Position numbers and translations under genes: made by a program. This document shows, in pieces, positions 16,901 to 25,389 of a stretch of DNA of 64,000 nucleotides. Where the stretch lies: positions 4,402,001 to 4,466,000 of the forward strand of contig CBDDIR010000003.1 of NCBI GenBank assembly GCA_965229115.1. The letters run 5' to 3'. The notes beneath the pieces are model-generated. The model made no database searches, was not told the DNA's origin, and worked only from the letters and a program-made list of their open reading frames with translations. Each line of letters opens with the position of its first letter. The stretch's first letter is position 1. This stretch comes from UBA7672 sp965229115 (lineage in GTDB: Bacteria > Pseudomonadota > Alphaproteobacteria > Caulobacterales > Hyphomonadaceae).

Positions 16901-17325
16901 CATTGGCGCTTGTGAAGGATGGCGGCGAGGCCGCGGCACAGGAGGAAGCATTGGATCGCGTGTTCTTCGCGCTGAGCGATCCTGTGCGGCGGCAGATATT
17001 GCGGCGGCTGGATGAAGGCCCGGCGCTTGTGTCGGAACTGGCTGCGCCGTTCGAGATGTCGCTGCAGGCGGTGTCGCGGCACATCCAGGTGCTGGTGCGC
17101 TCAGGCCTTGTGGCGCAGGAGCGGACGGGGCGGATTGCGCGCTGCAATCTGGATGCGGCGCCGCTCTATGACGCCGCGGTGTGGATCAACCACTATACGA
17201 AATACTGGCAGCAGTCGTTCGACGAGCTGGCCGCGTTTGTGAAGGCGTTGCCGCCTGCGGAGCCTGCAAAGGCGGCCGCGAAATCCAAAGCGAAAAAGCG
17301 CACCACGAAGAGGAAGAGCAGATGA
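16897..17325 (+). CDS. ArsR/SdpR-family transcriptional regulator
   Basis: This 142-residue repressor has a winged helix at residues 17-85: VFFALSDPVRRQILRRLDEG, a recognition helix MSLQAVSRHIQVLVRSGLVA, and a wing with RTGRIARCNL. There are no clustered cysteines for metal sensing, so it resembles the SdpR/YgaV-like non-metal branch. The C-terminus is a Lys-rich tail (KAAAKSKAKKRTTKRKSR). Both ends overlap neighbouring genes by ATGA, giving a three-gene coupled operon with a small membrane protein and DUF899. The tandem palindromes at 16565-16599 are the likely operator. Confidence 0.88.
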   Translation: MTLALVKDGGEAAAQEEALDRVFFALSDPVRRQILRRLDEGPALVSELAAPFEMSLQAVSRHIQVLVRSGLVAQERTGRIARCNLDAAPLYDAAVWINHYTKYWQQSFDELAAFVKALPPAEPAKAAAKSKAKKRTTKRKSR

Positions 17326-17894
17326 GCCTTGGCTATGACAATCCGCGCGTGGTCGAGCTGCGCACGAAATTCCATGAGGCGCGGGCCGAGCTGCAGAAGG
17401 CGATCGCGGAGGACGCGCGCGGCGAGGTGAAGGATTATGTGTTCGGTACGCCGAAGGGTCCGGTGAAACTGTCGGAGCTGTTTGCGGGCAAGCGCGACCT
17501 GTTCGTGATCCATAATATGGGGCAGGGCTGCAACAGCTGCACGATGTGGGCGGATGGGTTCAACGGGCTGTATCCGCATATCGCGGATCGCGCATCGTTC
17601 GTGGTGGCGAGCCCGGAGGCGCCGGAAGTGCAGGCGGCGTTTGCTGCGTCGCGCGGCTGGGTTTTTCCGATGGTGAGCGGGCAGGGCAACACGTTCGCGG
17701 CGGACATGGGCTTCACCACTGCGTCGGGCAAGCCGATGCCGGGCGTGTCGGCTTTCCAGATGCAGGACGGGAAGATCGTTCGCGTGTCGGCGGGCAACTT
17801 CAACGACTCGGACGAGTTCTGCCCGGTCTGGCGGTTGCTGGATCTGTTGCCCGAGGGCGCGGACGGGTGGCGGCCGAAGAAGAGCTATGGGTGA
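17322..17894 (+). CDS. DUF899 thioredoxin-fold protein, second copy
   Basis: The protein is 190 residues, starting at the ATG that overlaps the ArsR stop. It has the DUF899 layout: an N-terminal helix rich in charged residues, DYVFGTPKGPVKLSELFAGK, the Cys pair QGCNSCTMWADGFNG, and FCPVWRLLDLLPEGADGW. It is about 40 residues shorter than the divergent DUF899 protein at 15854 and only distantly similar. ArsR plus DUF899 is a recurrent pairing. The reaction is unknown; the fold suggests a thiol-based redox role. Confidence 0.85.
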   Translation: MSLGYDNPRVVELRTKFHEARAELQKAIAEDARGEVKDYVFGTPKGPVKLSELFAGKRDLFVIHNMGQGCNSCTMWADGFNGLYPHIADRASFVVASPEAPEVQAAFAASRGWVFPMVSGQGNTFAADMGFTTASGKPMPGVSAFQMQDGKIVRVSAGNFNDSDEFCPVWRLLDLLPEGADGWRPKKSYG

Positions 17895-17909
17895 TCGTCA
17901 TTCCCCAAA

Positions 17910-17943
17910 AGAAAATGCCGGGCAGCTGTGAAGCTGCCCGGCA
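17910..17943 (-). terminator. Rho-independent terminator of the large TonB receptor
   Basis: A perfect 12-bp stem (TGCCGGGCAGCT and AGCTGCCCGGCA, 17916-17927 and 17932-17943) with a 4-base loop is followed on the minus strand by TTTTCTTTT. This is a strong intrinsic terminator for the gene at 17974. Confidence 0.9.
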
Positions 17944-17973
17944 GATAGCTGATCGTTTTGGGGAGGATCAGTT

Positions 17974-20900
17974 CTAGAACTTGACCGAGGCGCCGAGCTC
18001 GATCTGACGGAGGCGCGGGTCGCCATAGCCCGGGTAGTAACCCGTGCGCGTGGCCGACGGAGCGCCGCCTGCGTTGGTGTTCTGGGCCGGCATCGGATCC
18101 TCGTCGAAGAGGTTGAGGACCGACAGGCGGACCTGGAGGCCCGGGAAGGCTTCCGGCGTCCAGAGATAGTTGAAGTCCACCGTCCAGAGGTCGTTCGCGT
18201 CGAGGCCGAAGCGAGCGTAAACGTCGTCAGCCGTGTTGAGCAGGTTGTCCGGGCCGAGGCCGGTGCGCACTGCGGGGGTGTCGTCCGTGAAGCCCGACGT
18301 GAAGTTGGCGCGCAGGCCGAAGTTGTGCTCGTCCATCGAATAACGCAGCGAGTAGTTGCCGCGCCATTCCGGCATGATCGTGCCGGCCGTGCCGAGGTTG
18401 GCGAGGCCGAGACCGTCGAAGTTCGGAGCGTACTGGGCGATCACGCCCGGAACGCCGTAGCCTTTGACGTCATAGGTCGTGACCTGCGTGAACGACGCGC
18501 CGGCGATCAGGTCGCCCGGGCCGATCGGGTAGGTGTAGTCGATGTTGTAGTCGATGCCCGACGTGTCGAAGCCGCCCGTGTTCAGCGTGTACTGGTCGAC
18601 GTTCGAGATCTGCGACGCGTTGGTCGTGCCTTGGGCGCACGGGCCGGTCGAGAAGTCGAAGAAGCCGATGAAGGCCGACGAGCAGTTGGCGAGCGTCGTT
18701 TGCGAGGGAGCGCCGGTGCCGAAGACTTCACGCAGGACGGTGCCGACAGCCGTGGAGGCGATCTCGCCGTCGATCGTGAACTTCCAGAAGTCGGCGCTGG
18801 CGCGCAGCTGGCCGCCGAGGACTTCCGGCGCGAAGATCACGCCGAAGTTCTGGCCCGTCGCGTCTTCCGGGGTGATGCCCGGGAGAGCCGTGACGGTGGT
18901 GTTGAGGCCGCGGAGCAGCGAGGAGATATAGACGGTATTCTGCTCGACGCCGCGGGTCGAGAGACCCGGGACCGGCGCCTGGAAGTTCGTCGAGTACGAA
19001 CCGCGGAACGACAGCCAGTCGAACATGTCGTACTTGCCTGCGACCTTCCAGATGTCGCCCTGGATGTCGCCGAACTCTTCACGACGGCCGGCAATCTGGA
19101 CGTTCAGGTTGTCGAGGATCGGGAGCTGGAGTTCGCCGAAGTAGGAGATCGTCTGGCGATCTTCGTATTGCGGGATCTGGCGATTGATGCCCGAGCCGAA
19201 GTACGGACCCGACTGGGCGATACAGGCGCCCTGGTTCGGGAACGTGGCCGGCAGGCCCTGGTCGCCATACGGGCAGTCGAGCTGAGCGATGCGGTTCAGC
19301 TCTTCGTCGCCGTTCTGCGGACCTTCGCGGTTTTCAGTCTGGCGCCATTGCGAGCCGAGCGCCCAGCCGATTTCGCCGCCCGGCAGTTGGAAGCCGGGGA
19401 TGACGCCGGTGAAGGTGGCGTCGATGGTCAGCGCGCGGTTCTGGATCTCGAAGACGCGATCGCTGGTCATCCAGCGCAGAAGCGCAGCCGAGTTCTCGAA
19501 GCCGGCGCCGGCGTAGGACGGGTTGGCTGCGCCGTTGACGAAGCTGTTGGCGAAGGAGGAGGCGAACGGGTTGTAGTATTGGCAACCGTTCGTGCCCGGC
19601 GCCGTGTCCGACTGGATGCCGACCGTGCGGTCGTAGGCAGCGGCGCTGGAGTAGTCCGTCGCGACGCGGTCGATGGCTGCGCAACCGGCGCCGCCATAAC
19701 CGTTCAGGGCGTCCTGCATGCGGGAGATGATCCAGTCCGGGCGCTGCGAGCGGTTGGTGTATTCGCTGTAAGTGCCCGAGTACTCGTAGGTCGTGCCTTC
19801 CGGCAGCCAGCCGAAGATGCCGTCCTTGGTGAAATCGCCACGGAGCGAGACCGAGCCGCCGAAGCGCTCGCGTTCCTGACGCTCGGTGCGGTGGCCGTCC
19901 TCGAACAGGTTGTTCGGGCCGAACATCAGCGGACGCCACTGGTTGTGCGTCAGCAGGTTCGCGGCGGCGACCGGAGCGAGGCCCGACAGAGCGCGGTTGG
20001 CGTTCAGGCGGTTGAAGAACTCGACGGCGTACGGGTTGGCGGCCGACGTGCCGGCGACGGCGCCGCCAGCGGTGTAGATGTTCTGCGTGTACGGAACCGT
20101 GAAGGCGCCGTTCGGGAACGCGGCGAAGGTGTTCGTCGCGGTCGCACGCTTGCCGCCGTTCGGCAGCGAGTTGCCCGTGTTGATGTTGGCGTTCGTCGTC
20201 TTCGCGTAGGACAGCTCGAAGTGGAATTCCTGCGTGTTCGAGAAGTCGGCGTTGTACTCGATGTGACCGCGCAGATATTCTTCTTCGTCGATCAGGTTGA
20301 AGTAGTTCGGCAGCGGGACGGCGCAGTCATTGGCGCTCGTGGCGGTCGCGGCGTTGTTCAGCGACGACACGATCTGGCCGCCGATGGCGCGGCACGAAGT
20401 CGGGGTGTAGTCGCGCAGCGCGGCGAGGCCGGTGGCGGCGGTGTAGTAGGAGCCCGGGTTCGAGTCGAACACGGTCCAGCCAGCGGGCTGCTGCTGGTAA
20501 TCCATGGTCGAGAAGCTGCGGTCGGCCGAGCTCAGGGCGTAACGCTTGCCCCACGAACCGGCGACGAGCAGGTTGCCGGTGTCGGATTGTGCGCCCCAGA
20601 GGATGTCGACGGAGTCTTCACCGTCGGAGTCAGCGAAGAACTTCTTGCTGGCGGAGACTTCGAAGCCGTCAACGTCGCGGCGGGTGATGTAGTTGATGAC
20701 GCCGCCGACGGCGCCGGCGCCGTAGGTCACCGACGCGCCGTCCTTCAGGACGTCGACGCGGCCGACGGCCATCATCGGCAGGGTGTTGATGTCGGCGCCG
20801 TTGACGCCGTCGCTCGAGGCGAAGCGCTTGCCGTTGAGCAGGACGAGCGTACGCGAAGCGCCGAGGCCGCGAAGGTTGACGTTGGCGAAGCCAGCCGAAG

Positions 20901-21264
20901 CGCCGGCGATGGCCGAGTCGGCTTCACCGAAGGATTCCGACGAGATCGACAGCGAGCGGAGGAATTCGGCGGCCGTCGGGGCGCCTTGCTGGGCCAGGTC
21001 TTCCAGCGAGAAGGTTTGAACCGGGAGGGGGGCGTCTTCCGAAGCGCCGCGGACGAGCGTGCCGGTGACGACAACGCGGTCGCCGCCGCCGGAAGCGGCC
21101 GAAGCGGGTTCCGGCTCCTGGATGGTGTCCACAGCGTCTGCAGGGGCTTCAACAGCGGCAGGCGCATCGGCCGGCGGTTGCGTGACTTCCTGAGCGAAAG
21201 CGGTCGAGCCGAACAGGCCAACGATAATCGCAGCGCTGGACGCGCCGCGGAGCGTGAGTCTCAT
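17974..21264 (-). CDS. Large TonB-dependent receptor
   Basis: The protein is 1096 residues. A signal peptide (ending GLFGSTAFAQE) is followed by an acidic Ala/Pro-rich linker and then the plug domain: RVVVTGTLVRGASEDAPLPV, SRTLVLLNGKRFASSDGVNG, and RVDVLKDGASVTYGAGAVGG. The barrel contains many aromatic strands and ends with IELGASVKF, a terminal Phe as expected for outer membrane insertion. The size is typical of receptors for oligosaccharides or other large ligands in Caulobacterales and sphingomonads. GGAGG lies 7 bases before the ATG. It is a single-gene unit with a strong terminator and an upstream region crowded with palindromes, so it is probably under tight control. Confidence 0.92.
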   Translation of the reverse strand: MRLTLRGASSAAIIVGLFGSTAFAQEVTQPPADAPAAVEAPADAVDTIQEPEPASAASGGGDRVVVTGTLVRGASEDAPLPVQTFSLEDLAQQGAPTAAEFLRSLSISSESFGEADSAIAGASAGFANVNLRGLGASRTLVLLNGKRFASSDGVNGADINTLPMMAVGRVDVLKDGASVTYGAGAVGGVINYITRRDVDGFEVSASKKFFADSDGEDSVDILWGAQSDTGNLLVAGSWGKRYALSSADRSFSTMDYQQQPAGWTVFDSNPGSYYTAATGLAALRDYTPTSCRAIGGQIVSSLNNAATATSANDCAVPLPNYFNLIDEEEYLRGHIEYNADFSNTQEFHFELSYAKTTNANINTGNSLPNGGKRATATNTFAAFPNGAFTVPYTQNIYTAGGAVAGTSAANPYAVEFFNRLNANRALSGLAPVAAANLLTHNQWRPLMFGPNNLFEDGHRTERQERERFGGSVSLRGDFTKDGIFGWLPEGTTYEYSGTYSEYTNRSQRPDWIISRMQDALNGYGGAGCAAIDRVATDYSSAAAYDRTVGIQSDTAPGTNGCQYYNPFASSFANSFVNGAANPSYAGAGFENSAALLRWMTSDRVFEIQNRALTIDATFTGVIPGFQLPGGEIGWALGSQWRQTENREGPQNGDEELNRIAQLDCPYGDQGLPATFPNQGACIAQSGPYFGSGINRQIPQYEDRQTISYFGELQLPILDNLNVQIAGRREEFGDIQGDIWKVAGKYDMFDWLSFRGSYSTNFQAPVPGLSTRGVEQNTVYISSLLRGLNTTVTALPGITPEDATGQNFGVIFAPEVLGGQLRASADFWKFTIDGEIASTAVGTVLREVFGTGAPSQTTLANCSSAFIGFFDFSTGPCAQGTTNASQISNVDQYTLNTGGFDTSGIDYNIDYTYPIGPGDLIAGASFTQVTTYDVKGYGVPGVIAQYAPNFDGLGLANLGTAGTIMPEWRGNYSLRYSMDEHNFGLRANFTSGFTDDTPAVRTGLGPDNLLNTADDVYARFGLDANDLWTVDFNYLWTPEAFPGLQVRLSVLNLFDEDPMPAQNTNAGGAPSATRTGYYPGYGDPRLRQIELGASVKF

Positions 21265-21592
21265 AAGTTTTCCTCCCGATGTGGGCCTGTCCTAACGGCC
21301 CTCTCGCGCGCTTTATTCGCGGGTTGACCCTAGGGTCAACTTTAGTTTGCAAGCCGGTTGGCCGGTTTTTACGTCGCGGGCCGCTACGTAAAGTATGAGC
21401 CACGCTCGCGTTACCTAGCGTTATCTATCGGTGATAACGTAACCTACGTTACTCTTTAGGTTTTTTCCCTGAATTCAGAGTTGCCGTTACGGCAACTCAA
21501 CGCGTCGCGAAACGTGTTACCAGCGCGCAAAGCCGCAATGTTGCCGTAAAGTCACGTAGGGGAAGGAAGTGCCCCGAGCGGGGCTCGCGCGC
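21265..21592. other. Gene-free control region upstream of the TonB receptor
   Basis: No coding frame is credible in this 328-bp stretch, which is more AT-rich than its surroundings. Besides the 18-bp palindrome listed separately it holds several inverted repeats. These are TTTACGT/ACGTAAA around 21368-21392, CGTTATC-N7-GATAACG around 21419-21440, GTAAC-N4-GTTAC just after, and GAGTTGCCG-TTA-CGGCAACTC at 21478-21498. None is followed by a U tract on either strand, so they look like protein-binding sites. Confidence 0.6.
21323..21340. promoter_or_regulatory. Perfect 18-bp palindrome, candidate operator
   Basis: GTTGACCCTAGGGTCAAC is a perfect 18-bp palindrome about 60 bases before the receptor start. 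On the minus strand it includes TTGACC, which could serve as a -35 element with ATAAAG 17 bases further on. A repressor bound here would block the promoter. The regulator is not in the window in any recognisable way. Confidence 0.6.
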
Positions 21593-22282
21593 TTACGCCA
21601 GAGCGAAATCGACGAGCGCTTCGGCGTGAAGTTCGAGCGTGTCGTAGCCGGGCAGGCCCACTTCGGCGGGTGGGAACAGCATGCCAATCTCGGTGCAGGC
21701 GAAGATCACGCTGTCAGCCTCGCGCGCGGAGGAGCGGTCGATGATGGCGCGCACGGTTTCACGCGACCTCTCGGTGACGATGCCCTTGATGAGTTCGTCG
21801 TAGATGATGGCGTGCAGGGCTTCGCGGTCGGTGCGGTCGGGCGTCAGCGCGCCGATGCCTTTGTTGCCCAGATGGTCGATCATGAAGGGATCTTCCATCG
21901 TGTAGCGCGTGCCGAGCAGGAGAGGGCGCGAGCGCGCGTCGCTGCGAAGGGCCGTCACCAGCGTGTCGCCGATATGGATGATCGGCAGGCGGACGGAGGC
22001 CATCACCTGGGCCGCCACCTTGTGCATCGTGTTGGCGCCGATCGCGATGACGTCTGCGCCTGCGCGCTCAAGCGACTGGGCGGCGTTGGCGAGGATGGCA
22101 CCGGCTTCCTTCCAGTTGCCCTCGGTCTGCAGCTTCGCGATGGGCGCGAAGTCCAGCGAGTTGAGGATGATCTGCGCGGAATGCGCGCCGCCGAGACGTT
22201 CGGCGACGTGGCTGTTGATGCGGTCGTAATAGAGCCGCGAGCTTTGCCAGCTCATGCCGCCGATGAGGCCGATGGTGCGCAT
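21593..22282 (-). CDS. Aspartate/glutamate racemase family protein, atypical active site
   Basis: This 229-residue protein belongs to the YgeA-like branch of the racemase family, which inverts amino acids by two-base chemistry. MRTIGLIGGMSWQSSRLYYD, LLLGTRYTMEDPFMIDHLG and the second-site motif IFACTEIGMLFPP are clear. At the first catalytic site, however, the sequence reads AIGANTMHKV, without the Cys or Thr that family members usually have before Asn. Activity as a racemase is therefore doubtful. It lies 52 bases downstream of the transglutaminase gene on the same strand and is likely in one operon with it. Confidence 0.82.
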   Translation of the reverse strand: MRTIGLIGGMSWQSSRLYYDRINSHVAERLGGAHSAQIILNSLDFAPIAKLQTEGNWKEAGAILANAAQSLERAGADVIAIGANTMHKVAAQVMASVRLPIIHIGDTLVTALRSDARSRPLLLGTRYTMEDPFMIDHLGNKGIGALTPDRTDREALHAIIYDELIKGIVTERSRETVRAIIDRSSAREADSVIFACTEIGMLFPPAEVGLPGYDTLELHAEALVDFALA

Positions 22283-22334
22283 ATCGAGTTCCCGATCTGC
22301 GCGCGGGTTAGCACTGGGCGGGTAGCGGGTACAG

Positions 22335-23180
22335 TTAGCTGGTTTTCATGACGTCGACGCCGACCGACAGGGTCGAAGTCGCGCCAAAGCCTGTAAAAGC
22401 GCCCAGAATAGGGGTCAATTCGGCGCCGGTGGCGGCTGTGGCGACGGGGATGAGGTCGCCATCGTCGACCAGACCGTTGGTGGCGTCGAGCTCGATCCAG
22501 CCCATGGCGGGAATATAGACCTCGGCCCAGGCATGGGGCGAGGACGAGCCGGGAGCTGCGTTGGGCGTGAAGACATAGCCGGTGACGAAGCGTGCGGCGT
22601 AGCCGAGGCTGCGGGCGGCGGCCATCATCAGCTCGGCGAAGTCGCGGCAGGTGCCGGAGTGGAGCTGGAGCGTTTCGATGGGCGTCTGCAGGCCCTGCTC
22701 ATAGCGGATGCGATAGTCGAACTCGTAGCGGATGCGGGCGGCGCATTCGAGCAGGCGCTCGTAGGGGCCCTTCTTCACGGTGGCAGCGCCGCTGCGGATC
22801 CAGTCGGTTGCGGCTTTGCCGGTGTCTGCGGGCTGTTCGATGTAGGGCGCGAGGATGCGGGCTTCCGTCGGCGAGTATTGCGTCTCACCCGTTTGGAGGA
22901 GGAGGCGGCGCTGGCTTTCCGAGCGGGGGAAGGTTTCGACCGAAAGCTCGCTGATGATGTCGAGCCGGGTGGTCGTGCCCTGGAAGTAGGCGACGGCGAC
23001 GGAATTGCCGTAGAGGTCATTGCGCCAGACCACTTCCGCGTTGGGCGAGAGGGAGAGGGTGGAAGCTTGGACCTTCAGCTTGTGGTCGCCGCGGGGGCGC
23101 AGATAGAGCGAATGCGGCGACAGGCTTACCGGCGAGGAAAAGGCATAGGTCGTCGCGTGGCGGAGCTGGAAGGCGGGCAT
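22335..23180 (-). CDS. Transglutaminase-like family protein
   Basis: I start the 281-residue protein at 23180 (GAG five bases before the ATG); longer forms lack support. The N-terminal domain has FQLRHATTYAFSSPVSLSPH and LYLRPRGDHKLKV, as in bacterial transglutaminase-like cysteine proteases. The core carries the triad: Cys in LHSGTCRDFAELMMAAARSL, His in SSPHAWAEVYIPAMGW, and Asp in ELDATNGLVD. There is no signal peptide, so it is cytoplasmic. Enzymes of this type act as peptidases or amide transferases; the substrate is unknown. It precedes the racemase-like gene in the same direction. Confidence 0.85.
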   Translation of the reverse strand: MPAFQLRHATTYAFSSPVSLSPHSLYLRPRGDHKLKVQASTLSLSPNAEVVWRNDLYGNSVAVAYFQGTTTRLDIISELSVETFPRSESQRRLLLQTGETQYSPTEARILAPYIEQPADTGKAATDWIRSGAATVKKGPYERLLECAARIRYEFDYRIRYEQGLQTPIETLQLHSGTCRDFAELMMAAARSLGYAARFVTGYVFTPNAAPGSSSPHAWAEVYIPAMGWIELDATNGLVDDGDLIPVATAATGAELTPILGAFTGFGATSTLSVGVDVMKTS

Positions 23181-23524
23181 GGGCGCTCGTGAATCAGGGA
23201 ATCGGCCAGCAACGTGCGCTGGAACCCGGGGTTCCATGGTTAGCACGGTTTGGCCGGGCCGGGCTGGCGTTTGCCTTGACCTTTTCCACACCCCGGCGTA
23301 GGGAACCGGCCTTCCGCGCAGAACCCGTTTCTGTGCTTTGACCGGCACGACCCTGTTTCCTGGTTTCAGGCAGACAGACGAGGCTGGCGAGGTCCCCCGC
23401 CCGGCGCGTTGCGCTCAGCGGGGTTCTCGTCGTTTGCCTTCTGGTTTGCTGTCGGTTCGAGCAGGGTTTGACCGCGGAAGAACAGGTCCCCATGTCGGAT
23501 GGTCCGGCATGCAAAGGAATGGCG
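23181..23524. other. Gene-free spacer upstream of ffh
   Basis: This 344-bp divergent spacer has no supported gene. It holds a 7-bp inverted repeat, TGGAACC-CGG-GGTTCCA, at 23220-23236 and the ffh promoter candidate. I looked for the 4.5S/SRP RNA, since it can lie near ffh, and did not find its conserved hairpin sequence. Confidence 0.5.
23276..23304 (+). promoter_or_regulatory. Candidate promoter for the ffh operon
   Basis: TTGACC (23276-23281) and TAGGGA (23299-23304) are separated by 17 bases, a good -35 and a fair -10 for the housekeeping sigma factor, about 220 bases before ffh. Confidence 0.4.
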
Positions 23525-25024
23525 ATGTTCGACGCGCTGACAGACAGGCTTGGGAAGGTATTCGACGGCCTCACGGGCCGCGGTGCGCTTTCCGAGAAGG
23601 ACGTCAACGAGGCCCTGCGCGAGATCCGCGTGGCGCTGCTCGAGGCGGACGTCGCCCTGCCGGTCGTCAAGAAATTCATCGATGACGTTCGCCCGCAGGC
23701 GATTGGCGAGAACGTCATCAAGTCGATCAAGCCGGGCCAGCTGGTCATCAAGATCGTGCACGATGCACTGGTCGAGACGCTGGGCGGGGACGAAGAACAG
23801 CCGCCGCTGAAGATCGATAGCCCGCCCGCCGTGATCATGATGGCCGGCCTGCAGGGCTCGGGTAAGACCACCACCACCGGCAAGCTGGCCAAGCGCCTGA
23901 AGGACACCGAGCGCAAGAAGGTGCTCGTCGCCTCGCTCGACGTGCGCCGTCCGGCCGCGATGGAGCAGCTGCGGATTCTGGCGCAGCAGGTTGGCGTCGA
24001 TGCGCTGCCGATCGTCGAGGGACAGCTGCCGCCGGATATTGCGCGGCGTGCGATCCAGGCGGCGAAGTTCGGCGGCTATGACGTGATCATCCTGGATACG
24101 GCGGGTCGCACGACGCTCGACGACCAGATGATGAACGAAGCGGCGCAGATCGCGGAGATCGCGAAGCCGCAGGAAACACTGCTGGTTGCTGACGCACTGA
24201 CGGGTCAGGACGCGGTCGAGACGGCCAAGCGCTTCCATGAGCGCCTGCCGCTGACCGGTCTGGTGCTGACGCGTATGGATGGCGATGGCCGCGGCGGCGC
24301 AGCGCTGTCGATGCGCGCTGTCACCGGCCTGCCGATCCGCTTCATCGGCATGGGCGAGAAGGTCGACGGGCTCGACGTGTTCGATGCTCGCCGGATCGCC
24401 GGCCGTATTCTCGGGCAGGGCGACATTGTCAGCCTCGTCGAGAAGGCCAAGGCGGAGCTCGATCAGGCGGAAGCCGAGCGCGTCGCCAAGAAGATGGCCA
24501 AGGGCCAGTTCGATCTTGAGGACTATGCCGGTCAGCTGCGCCAGATGCAGCGCATGGGCGGCCTCGGCGGACTGATGGACCTGATGCCGGGCGTGAAGAA
24601 CGCCAAGGCGCAGATGGCCGCTGCGGGCATTGATGACCGCGTGATGAAGCGCAAGGAAGCGATCATCATGTCGATGACGCCTCAGGAGCGTCGCAAGCCG
24701 GAAATTCTCGCAGCTTCGCGCAAGCGCCGTATCGCGGCCGGCGCGGGCGTGGACGTGGCCGAAGTGAACAAGGTGCTGAAAGAGCACCGCAATATGGCCG
24801 ACATGATGAAGAAGCTCGGCAAGGGCGGCATGAAAGGTCTGGCAGGGATGCTGGGCGGCATGGGCGGCCAGCCGGGTCAGGGCCCGCAGATCAATCAGCA
24901 GCAGATCAACGCGCTGAAGAATCTTGGCGGCGGCGCGATGGGCGGCGGCATGGGCGGTCCGAAATTGCCGGGCCTTGGCGGCGGCGGTCTTCCGGGCCTG
25001 GGCGGAGGGGACAAGAAGAAATGA
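23525..25024 (+). CDS. ffh: Signal recognition particle protein Ffh
   Basis: Ffh is the GTPase of the signal recognition particle. With 4.5S RNA it delivers nascent membrane proteins to FtsY and the Sec translocon. The 499-residue protein starts at 23525 (AGGA six bases upstream, MFDALTDRLGKVFDGL). The N domain is followed by the G domain, with GLQGSGKTTTTGKLAKRL, VASLDVRRPAAMEQL, LDTAGRTTLDDQM and RMDGDGRGGAALS. The methionine-rich M domain ends in a long Gly-rich tail (GGAMGGGMGGPKLPGLGGGG). It leads a cluster with chorismate mutase, rpsP, a GNAT gene and rimM, and its stop overlaps the next start. Confidence 0.97.
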   Translation: MFDALTDRLGKVFDGLTGRGALSEKDVNEALREIRVALLEADVALPVVKKFIDDVRPQAIGENVIKSIKPGQLVIKIVHDALVETLGGDEEQPPLKIDSPPAVIMMAGLQGSGKTTTTGKLAKRLKDTERKKVLVASLDVRRPAAMEQLRILAQQVGVDALPIVEGQLPPDIARRAIQAAKFGGYDVIILDTAGRTTLDDQMMNEAAQIAEIAKPQETLLVADALTGQDAVETAKRFHERLPLTGLVLTRMDGDGRGGAALSMRAVTGLPIRFIGMGEKVDGLDVFDARRIAGRILGQGDIVSLVEKAKAELDQAEAERVAKKMAKGQFDLEDYAGQLRQMQRMGGLGGLMDLMPGVKNAKAQMAAAGIDDRVMKRKEAIIMSMTPQERRKPEILAASRKRRIAAGAGVDVAEVNKVLKEHRNMADMMKKLGKGGMKGLAGMLGGMGGQPGQGPQINQQQINALKNLGGGAMGGGMGGPKLPGLGGGGLPGLGGGDKKK

Positions 25025-25314
25025 GCCTGTCTCCCGCTGACGAACTCAAACGCCTGCGCGCCTCGATCGACAATATCGATGCAGCCGTCGTGCACATGCT
25101 GGCCGAGCGCTTCAAGGCGACGAAGGCTGTGGGCGAGCTGAAGGCTGCCAATGCTCTGCCGCCGGCGGACAAGACGCGTGAGGCCGAGCAGATCGCGCGG
25201 CTGCGCAAGCTGGCCAATGACGCCGATCTCGATCCGGACTTCGCCGAAAAATTCCTCGCCTTCATCGTGACGGAAGTGATCCGCCATCACGAGAAACTGC
25301 AGGGCAAGGGCTGA
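25021..25314 (+). CDS. AroQ-type chorismate mutase
   Basis: The 97-residue all-helical protein converts chorismate to prephenate, the branch toward Phe and Tyr. Residues match the AroQ class: LKRLRASIDNIDAAVVHMLA with the first active-site Arg, FKATKAVGELKAAN with the second Arg/Lys contacts, and FLAFIVTEVIRHHEKLQ. It is monofunctional. The start overlaps the ffh stop (ATGA), so it is translationally coupled to the SRP gene, an odd but established alphaproteobacterial arrangement as far as I recall. Confidence 0.88.
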   Translation: MSLSPADELKRLRASIDNIDAAVVHMLAERFKATKAVGELKAANALPPADKTREAEQIARLRKLANDADLDPDFAEKFLAFIVTEVIRHHEKLQGKG

Positions 25315-25389
25315 GCCCGACCTGCTGAACCAGATCAACGCATACGAACACACCAACCAAACGACCAAACGAAAGAAGAGAGTTACACT

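Noticed and set aside
18325..21327. 1000-codon plus-strand open frame across the large TonB receptor
   Set aside because: It is the antisense shadow of the receptor gene, whose plug and barrel motifs are unmistakable, and its translation is low-complexity Arg/Val/Gly.
21478..21498. Strong 9-bp hairpin read as a terminator for the racemase-like gene
   Set aside because: Neither strand has a T run after the stem; it fits better as a binding site.
23181..23524. Possible 4.5S/SRP RNA before ffh
   Set aside because: The conserved SRP hairpin sequence (GGAAGG and AGCAGC elements in order) is not present.
23366..24787. Long minus-strand frame opposite ffh
   Set aside because: It is antisense to a highly conserved gene and resembles no protein family.
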